9,670 nt of DNA, taken from positions 1 through 9,670 of the forward strand of contig JADHSW010000109.1 of the NCBI GenBank assembly GCA_016776705.1, in the 5' to 3' direction. Below the pieces are notes generated by a model. It had not been told where the DNA came from. It was given only the letters and a program-made list of their open reading frames with translations, and did not search any database. Of the stretch, positions 5,783 to 9,670 are shown in pieces. Position numbers and translations under genes: made by a program. This stretch comes from Rhodospirillales bacterium. Its GTDB lineage: Bacteria; Pseudomonadota; Alphaproteobacteria; Rhodospirillales; JABHCV01. Every line of letters starts with the position of its first letter. Positions within the stretch are counted from its first letter, which is position 1.

Positions 5783-6817
5783 CTAAAAAATCAAACGCCG
5801 GGAATCGCCAACGCGAAGCGGGAACGATTTGTGCAGATCCGTTGTCAGATTAAATCTTTTCAGCCAGCGGTCCGTGCCATCGTAACGGGGTAAAAAAGGC
5901 TTTCGTCCGTGGATGACCCGGGCATTATCAACAAACACAACGTCGCCGGGATTTAAAGCAACATCCATCAGGTTGTGATCAAGGGCTTTTCTAAGGGCGT
6001 CAAAGGCAGCGGCGGCATTGTGGTTGGATGGACGGTTCATAAAAACCGGGTCGATACAGATGAAAGGGGCGTCAGGACGCCCTGAAAGAATTGGCACCAG
6101 GGGTGGTTCCGTGTCCATCCTGTTCATGGCGGAATAGGAAACCTCAAGACGATCTTTTTCGTTTTCGCGCAAGTGCTCATCGCGCCCCCTGAATTCTTGC
6201 GTGTGGCTGTGGTCCGGCTTGAAAGCGAACCGGGGCTGAAAAAGCAATTCGGTCTCTTCATCCGATAACAGGCCAAGGTCAAGGGCGCCGATGGTTGTTG
6301 GCGTGTTGTCGGGGTTTCTTAAACACAACAGTTGGACATAGTCCCCCCTGCAGGGATGGAAGGCGTCTTCCGTATGCCAATCCAGAACACACTTGCTGGA
6401 GGCGCCTGTCTGTTCCATTTCAAGCCCTTTGACAGGCAACAAGTCATGGCAAATATACCCTGCTTGCTGCGTTGCCCAGCCAAAGGCGTCTCCAACAAGG
6501 GCGCCAAGAAGCATGGCATAAATTTCTTCTTTCAGGGTTGGTGAAACAGCTGGACGATTATCCCAGTGGGATGGCGTGTAGCCAATGGAACCTTCGTCAA
6601 TGGGAAAACCCGTTACAACCGCATAGTCGGAATCCTCGTCGGATAATCTGAAGTCGTTTAAAAATTTACGAACATTAAGAGGCAACTCATGAGCGTGCAG
6701 GTTGACGCTTCCAAGAAATTCTTCTCCTTCGACAGAAGAGTATAACTGCGAAAGTGTGTGGCAAAGGCCGACGACGTCAGAAATTTCTGCGGGGTTAAGG
6801 TTGTAGGTTCTGCCCAT
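5783..6817 (-). CDS. Fe(II)/2-oxoglutarate-dependent dioxygenase, clavaminate synthase-like (TauD/TfdA superfamily), probable amino acid hydroxylase
   Basis: A 344-residue enzyme, normal for the group containing VioC (arginine), AsnO (asparagine) and the lysine hydroxylases (KDO). Iron ligands: H148 and E150 in LDWHTEDAFHP, and the distal H303 in NARVIHGRKPF. R317 in GTDRWLKR, 14 residues after that His, fits the 2-oxoglutarate-binding arginine. HTEDAFHP followed by GDYVQLLCLRNP is very close in style to the free amino acid hydroxylases. The ligand is Glu (HxE) rather than Asp, a known feature of this group. Expected reaction: stereospecific C3 or C4 hydroxylation of a free amino acid (Arg, Lys, Orn or Asn), releasing succinate and CO2; the substrate cannot be read from sequence. 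First gene of a two-gene operon. GGAA about 8 nt before the ATG is a modest RBS. No NRPS or other biosynthetic genes lie nearby in the window. Confidence 0.88.
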   Translation of the reverse strand: MGRTYNLNPAEISDVVGLCHTLSQLYSSVEGEEFLGSVNLHAHELPLNVRKFLNDFRLSDEDSDYAVVTGFPIDEGSIGYTPSHWDNRPAVSPTLKEEIYAMLLGALVGDAFGWATQQAGYICHDLLPVKGLEMEQTGASSKCVLDWHTEDAFHPCRGDYVQLLCLRNPDNTPTTIGALDLGLLSDEETELLFQPRFAFKPDHSHTQEFRGRDEHLRENEKDRLEVSYSAMNRMDTEPPLVPILSGRPDAPFICIDPVFMNRPSNHNAAAAFDALRKALDHNLMDVALNPGDVVFVDNARVIHGRKPFLPRYDGTDRWLKRFNLTTDLHKSFPLRVGDSRRLIF

Positions 6818-6984
6818 AAAGATTTCCGGTTACGATATCGATACCCTGAATGGGAGTAATAATTACAATATCAAACTAATAGGTAGATACCGTATTTAGG
6901 GTATAAAAATAAATTTGTATATAAAAAAGTGTAATTCGGCTTTAGGCGGCGTACCAAGTGCAGGAGGGGGGGCGGTGAGAAGGC
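6818..6984 (-). promoter_or_regulatory. upstream region of the dioxygenase operon
   Basis: A strongly A+T-rich stretch (about 6860-6935) probably carries the operon promoter, but no -35/-10 pair with good spacing is clear; TTGATA at 6874-6869 lacks a partner. Small palindromes are TATCGATA (6836-6843) and GTAAT-A-ATTAC (6856-6866). At 6962-6972 there is a G-rich run, AGGAGGGGGGG; on the minus strand it is a C-rich anti-SD-like tract just beyond the sRNA B terminator. Confidence 0.35.
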
Positions 6985-7015
6985 AAAAAAAAAGCCGGAA
7001 CCAAAGGGTTCCGGC
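6985..7015 (-). terminator. intrinsic terminator of sRNA B
   Basis: On the minus strand GCCGGAACC (7015-7007) pairs perfectly with GGTTCCGGC (7002-6994) around a 4-nt loop, followed by nine U (6993-6985). Compared with the sRNA A terminator it has one extra A-U pair inserted on both arms, so pairing is preserved. It may also end read-through from the LysR gene. Confidence 0.92.
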
Positions 7016-7042
7016 AAGTTTAACAGGGAGGCTTCACGTCTG
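7011..7042 (-). repeat. conserved 32-nt sRNA core, copy B
   Basis: Direct repeat of 3692-3723 with 30 of 32 identities. Outside this block similarity drops quickly, apart from the terminator hairpin and the GAGTTTTG segment further 5' in the RNA. Confidence 0.9.
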
Positions 7043-7165
7043 GGAGACGCAGGGGCCACATGAGGTGGTCCCTTTTTTGGGCGCTCGGCCCAAAACTCTG
7101 TGCAAATGCTGCGCTGCAACATTGCGTGAAGGGAATATAGGGGGAGTGTGAACGGGGGACCATGA

Positions 7166-7193
7166 ATAATTTAGCATCGCAGCCATGCGTCAA
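7166..7193 (-). promoter_or_regulatory. candidate promoter of sRNA B
   Basis: On the minus strand TTGACG (7193-7188, 5 of 6 to consensus) is followed after 16 bp by AATTAT (7171-7166, 4 of 6). Transcription would start near 7159. The -35 box lies in the centre of the palindrome at 7179-7205. Confidence 0.5.
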
Positions 7194-7205
7194 GTGCATG
7201 GCTGC
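7179..7205. promoter_or_regulatory. perfect 10+10 bp palindrome with LysR-box core at the sRNA B -35
   Basis: GCAGCCATGC (7179-7188) and GCATGGCTGC (7196-7205) are exact reverse complements around GTCAAGT. The inner part, ATGC-N7-GCAT, contains T-N11-A, the classical LysR-type regulator box. It sits 69 bp beyond the LysR stop codon and surrounds the proposed -35 of sRNA B. It is not followed by a T tract on either strand (the seven A at 7206-7212 are on the wrong side), so an intrinsic terminator is unlikely and an operator is favoured. Confidence 0.55.
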
Positions 7206-7274
7206 AAAAAAATGATTTAAAAACAGAATGTTAAAGTTATTTATATGGTCGTTTCAGATGTAAAAAAGCTGGAA

Positions 7275-8174
7275 TTAAGTGCGACTTAAGCCATCTTCAG
7301 CGATGCGGCGGATCAAATAATCACGAAAAGCGGCGATTCTTTTCATATTTCTGAGTTCTTCGGGATAGACGAAATAGGCATTGATGTAGGGTCCGTCCAG
7401 TTCCGGCAGAACCTCGACCAGTCGGGATGATTCACGCTGCATGTAATCGGGAAGGGCACCAATACCAAGCCCCCCTTCAACAGCGCGGAAAATACCGTAA
7501 ATATTGTTGACCCGAAGGGCTGCCTTGCGGATCTTTCCTTTTCCCATTCCCTCTTCCAGCAGCCAGTTCACTCTTTCGATCGGTGGTTTGGCGTCTTCTC
7601 CGTAGACAATCAGCTTATGCTTGTCCAGATCGTCAATTGTTCTGGGGATGCCGTGGCGCTTCAGGTAGTCGGGAGCCGCGAATATCTTGTATGGCATGCT
7701 CATTAATTGTCGCTGGATCAAATCGCCCTGTGCCGGGGGCACCATGCGAATGGCGACATCGGCTTCGCGCATGGAAAGATCAAGATCGTCATCGGACAGA
7801 ACCAGCGACACTTCAATGCCGGGGTAAAGATTCAGGAATTCAGCCATACGTGATGTCAGCCAGACCGAACCGAAGGCGACCGTGGTGGTGATTCTCAAGG
7901 GACCTTCCGGGCTGAACTTGCTGTCGGAAATTCGCTGTTCGGCAATAGTCAGTTTCTGGAAAACGTCCCGCGCCGTGCGGTACAGCATTTCTCCTTGTTC
8001 TGTCAGGATCAGGCCACGGGCGTGACGATGAAACAGGGAAGCATTCAGGCTTTCTTCAAGGCCGCTGATTTGTCGGCTGACGGCTGACTGGGACAGATTC
8101 AGGGTTTCACCGGCATGGGTAAAGCTGCCGGCTTCGGCAACGGCGTGAAAAACACGAAGTTTATCCCAATCCAT
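7275..8174 (-). CDS. vtlR: LysR-family transcriptional regulator of the VtlR/LsrB type
   Basis: A 299-residue protein from ATG 8174 (MDWDKLRVFHAVAEAGSF); an in-frame extension to 8234 would overlap trxB and is rejected. The winged HTH occupies about residues 1-60 (AGSFTHAGETLNLSQSAVSR, then QISGLEESLNASLFHRHARG) and the periplasmic-binding-like effector domain about 90-290. The N-terminus is very close to S. meliloti LsrB and Brucella VtlR, which also lie next to trxB. Those regulators affect envelope and redox functions and, for VtlR, a small RNA (family knowledge). ATG follows the trxB stop by 10 bp, so the two genes are one operon. The protein contains no cysteine, unlike the cysteine-dependent redox sensing reported for LsrB. 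No terminator of its own is visible; transcripts may run into sRNA B. Orthology is inferred from sequence style and synteny. Confidence 0.88.
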   Translation of the reverse strand: MDWDKLRVFHAVAEAGSFTHAGETLNLSQSAVSRQISGLEESLNASLFHRHARGLILTEQGEMLYRTARDVFQKLTIAEQRISDSKFSPEGPLRITTTVAFGSVWLTSRMAEFLNLYPGIEVSLVLSDDDLDLSMREADVAIRMVPPAQGDLIQRQLMSMPYKIFAAPDYLKRHGIPRTIDDLDKHKLIVYGEDAKPPIERVNWLLEEGMGKGKIRKAALRVNNIYGIFRAVEGGLGIGALPDYMQRESSRLVEVLPELDGPYINAYFVYPEELRNMKRIAAFRDYLIRRIAEDGLSRT

Positions 8175-8184
8175 AATGTCTCGC

Positions 8185-9150
8185 TTATTCAGCGGCCCTG
8201 GCGGCTGTGCCGTGTTCGGCGACAAATTTCTCAACTTCCAGCGCCGCCATGCAACCGGTGCCAGCAGCGGTTACAGCCTGACGATAGATTTTATCCTGAA
8301 CGTCACCGGCGGCGAAGACACCCGGAATATTTGTCTGTGTTGTACCTGCTTTGGTGAGAATATATTTTTCGTCGTCCATTTCGACCTGCCCCAGGAACAG
8401 CTCAGTATTGGGGCTGTGGCCGATGGCGATAAAGACCCCGTCGACGTCCAGTTCAGACATTTCGCCGGTCTTTACATTTTTCAGCCGGATGCCGGTAACG
8501 CCGGGCGGATTGTCGCCACCCAGAACTTCATCCAGGACACTGTCCCAGACAATCTCGATCTTGGGATTGGCCATGGCCCGTTCCTGAAGGATTTTCTCTG
8601 AGCGCAATGCGTCACGACGATGAATAAGGGTTACCTTTGAGGCATGATTGGTCAGATAAATGGCTTCTTCCACAGCTGTGTTGCCGCCGCCGATAACGGC
8701 GACTTCTTTTCCGCGAAAGAAAAATCCGTCACACGTGGCGCAGGCAGAAACACCAAAGCCCATGTATTTTTCCTCCGAGGGCAAGCCCAGCCAGCGGGCC
8801 GTTGCCCCGGTACAGATAATCAGGGTGTCACCAGTGTAAATGGCGCCTGAGTCGCCCTTCAGCATGAAGGGGCGCTTGGACAGGTCCGCTTGGATGATGG
8901 TGTCGTCAAACATGGTGGTGCCCACATGTTCGGCCTGCTGCTGCATGGCGATCATCAGGTCGGGACCCTGCACGGCCTGGGCAAAGCCCGGGTAGTTTTC
9001 GACTTCCGTTGTGATGGTCAGCTGACCGCCGGGTTGCAGCCCCTTGACCAGAATGGGTTCAAGGCTGGCGCGAGCGGCGTAAATGGCGGCAGTATATCCG
9101 GCAGGGCCGGAACCAAGAATAAGGGCCTTGGTATGGTGAATGTCGGACAT
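8185..9150 (-). CDS. trxB: thioredoxin-disulfide reductase
   Basis: Cytosolic FAD enzyme passing electrons from NADPH to thioredoxin. From ATG 9150 it is 321 residues, the usual size for the low-molecular-weight type. Visible motifs: FAD-binding GSGPAG (13-18), GGQLTITTEVENYPG (41-55), the redox pair C137-A-T-C140 in SACATCDGFF, NADPH-binding GGGNTA (154-159) with HRRD (177-180) and R183, and the C-terminal FAD motif FAAGDVQDKIYRQAV (279-293). The open frame continues to a TTG at 9180, but MSDIHHTK is the natural N-terminus. The AGGA before it is 12 nt away, a rather long spacing. It is followed after 10 bp by the VtlR-like regulator, and an Lrp/AsnC gene is divergent upstream. Confidence 0.96.
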   Translation of the reverse strand: MSDIHHTKALILGSGPAGYTAAIYAARASLEPILVKGLQPGGQLTITTEVENYPGFAQAVQGPDLMIAMQQQAEHVGTTMFDDTIIQADLSKRPFMLKGDSGAIYTGDTLIICTGATARWLGLPSEEKYMGFGVSACATCDGFFFRGKEVAVIGGGNTAVEEAIYLTNHASKVTLIHRRDALRSEKILQERAMANPKIEIVWDSVLDEVLGGDNPPGVTGIRLKNVKTGEMSELDVDGVFIAIGHSPNTELFLGQVEMDDEKYILTKAGTTQTNIPGVFAAGDVQDKIYRQAVTAAGTGCMAALEVEKFVAEHGTAARAAE

Positions 9151-9212
9151 GGCGATATGAATTCCTGATACGTGAAACAATCCAGCGCGCGGATAAGAAA
9201 AAAAGTTACCCT

Positions 9213-9241
9213 AAAATAGAAAGGCCGCGCGTCAGACGCAA
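9213..9241 (-). promoter_or_regulatory. candidate trxB promoter with embedded palindrome
   Basis: On the minus strand TTGCGT (9241-9236) and TATTTT (9218-9213) are 17 bp apart, 3 of 6 and 4 of 6 matches. The 11-bp palindrome GCGTC-A-GACGC (9229-9239) overlaps the -35 and the spacer, a good place for an operator. The match is modest. Confidence 0.3.
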
Positions 9242-9294
9242 GGTATGCCAGCATGGGAAGGTGGATAAAAGTAAAAAAGCCGTTGAGCAGTTCT

Positions 9295-9325
9295 TTGACA
9301 TTATCGCCAGCCATTGTAATATAAT
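9295..9325 (+). promoter_or_regulatory. promoter of the Lrp/AsnC gene
   Basis: Both hexamers are perfect: TTGACA (9295-9300) and TATAAT (9320-9325), with a long 19-bp spacer. The start of transcription would fall at about 9332, only a couple of bases before the ATG at 9334. Confidence 0.6.
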
Positions 9326-9333
9326 TACTCAAA

Positions 9334-9670
9334 ATGGAGGTTGCTCTGGACCATAAAGATACAAAAAAGGTCAAACTCGACCAGATTGATCACCGTATCC
9401 TGCATGATTTGCAGGCCGATGGCCGCATTACCAACGTCAAACTGGCGGAAAATGCGGGTATATCCGCACCTCCATGCCTCAGGCGCGTACGCGCATTGGA
9501 AGAAGATGGCTATATTCTGGGCTATCATGCGGAAATCGATCCGGCCCGGCTCGATTTCAAGGAAATGTTTTTCGCCCTGGTTGGATTATCGTCCCAGGCG
9601 CAGACTGTGTTGCAGGGTTTTGAGGAACAGGTCGCCGATTGGCCCGAAGTCCGTGAATGTCACATGATCC
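9334..9670 (+). CDS. Lrp/AsnC-family transcriptional regulator (3' end cut by the window)
   Basis: 112 residues are visible. The N-terminal HTH fits Lrp/AsnC closely: LDQIDHRILHDLQADGRITN (15-34), VKLAENAGISAPPCLRRVRA (35-54) and LEEDGYILGYHAEIDPARL (55-73). The start of the RAM/alpha-beta ligand domain follows (FKEMFFALVGLSSQAQ; FEEQVADWPEVRECHMI). Such proteins are DNA-binding oligomers that respond to amino acids. The start is ambiguous. ATG 9334 has no upstream ribosome-binding site and almost no leader if the consensus promoter is used. GGAGG (9336-9340) lies inside the frame, 5 nt before a CTG at 9346. A leaderless ATG is the simplest reading. It is divergent from trxB and could regulate itself and trxB from the shared 183-bp region. 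Confidence 0.9.
   Translation, partial: MEVALDHKDTKKVKLDQIDHRILHDLQADGRITNVKLAENAGISAPPCLRRVRALEEDGYILGYHAEIDPARLDFKEMFFALVGLSSQAQTVLQGFEEQVADWPEVRECHMI

Larger units (their letters stand above)
6985..7159 (-). ncRNA. sRNA B, paralogue of sRNA A, anti-Shine-Dalgarno-type small RNA
   Basis: About 175 nt from the proposed start to the U tract. On the minus strand there is a C-rich, probably unpaired 5' end (ACUCCCCC and UUCCC, 7150-7133), an imperfect hairpin (7125-7102), then TTTTGGGC/GCCCAAAA (7095-7075). Next is a hairpin with CCAC/GTGG core and flanking GGG/CCC (7073-7051) presenting ACCUC near its loop, then CGUCU/AGACG (7049-7037). The linker with CCUCCC (7031-7026) and the terminator follow. 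The 3' half is nearly identical to sRNA A; the stems have changed length or base pairs but stay paired. Both RNAs also share GAGUUUUG just before their central hairpins. It lies between the LysR gene and the dioxygenase operon, all on the minus strand, so it could be an independent sRNA, be cut from the LysR 3' UTR, or both. The 5' end is inferred. Confidence 0.65.

Noticed and set aside
7179..7205. Intrinsic terminator of the LysR gene
   Set aside because: On the minus strand the T run precedes the stem and GATGC follows it, so the order is wrong for an intrinsic terminator.
8175..8234. N-terminal extension of the LysR protein (MRNLSPNTAQ...)
   Set aside because: It overlaps the end of trxB, has no family similarity, and the canonical MDWDKLRVF start lies 10 bp after the trxB stop.
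9018..9374. 118-residue minus-strand frame across the trxB-lrp intergenic region
   Set aside because: It overlaps trxB in another frame and the lrp promoter; the hydrophobic residues reflect T-rich sequence and no RBS is present.
1..9670. CRISPR arrays, tRNA or rRNA genes, transposases, phage integrases
   Set aside because: Looked for; no repeat-spacer pattern, cloverleaf, rRNA segment or mobile-element protein was recognised. The only sizeable repeat is the sRNA pair.

Overview
The window looks like an alphaproteobacterial chromosome, probably a Rhodospirillales-like marine or environmental lineage. The subgroup is an inference from gene order and protein style; no rRNA or other phylogenetic marker is present. 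The best clue is the right-hand cluster: an Lrp/AsnC regulator, trxB, and a LysR regulator of the VtlR/LsrB type, a neighbourhood known from Rhizobiales and relatives. The conserved genes at both ends are GC-richer, and the middle (about 3.65-7.2 kb) is visibly richer in A+T.

Layout, left to right: (1) the 3' tail of a gene, probably a SAM-dependent methyltransferase (+), then an aspartate aminotransferase gene (+) closed by a textbook intrinsic terminator. (2) A GTG-started, divergent elongation factor G paralogue (+). It keeps the EF-G architecture and the domain IV tip histidine but has Ser where EF-G has its catalytic GTPase His. (3) A 540-bp non-coding stretch holding a structured small RNA on the minus strand (sRNA A, about 3822 to 3665) and a 36-residue single-pass membrane microprotein (-). 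(4) An orphan protein with a probable C-terminal PAS-like domain (+), overlapping tail-to-tail by 96 bp with a two-gene minus-strand operon. That operon encodes a clavaminate synthase-like Fe(II)/2-oxoglutarate dioxygenase (likely a free amino acid hydroxylase) and a GNAT-like protein of unknown function. (5) A second minus-strand small RNA (sRNA B, about 7159 to 6985), clearly related to sRNA A. (6) trxB and a LysR gene of the VtlR/LsrB type, 10 bp apart (-). (7) A divergent Lrp/AsnC gene cut by the window edge (+).

The most interesting signal is the pair of related small RNAs. Both are on the minus strand, each ends in a GC hairpin plus U tract, and both carry CCUCCC-type anti-Shine-Dalgarno segments. 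Their stems vary while staying paired, which argues for selected RNA structure. They resemble in architecture the anti-SD small RNAs of other alphaproteobacteria (cuckoo/alpha-r14, CcsR). The candidate -35 box of sRNA B lies in the centre of a perfect 10+10 bp palindrome with a T-N11-A core, the classical LysR-type box, immediately downstream of the vtlR-like gene. VtlR of Brucella is known to control a small RNA, so a VtlR-sRNA circuit is a reasonable and testable idea here.

The two sRNA copies are in direct orientation and bracket the accessory segment (PAS-like protein, dioxygenase operon, microprotein), so they may also be relevant to how that segment was gained or could be lost. No tRNA, rRNA, CRISPR array, transposase or phage gene is visible.
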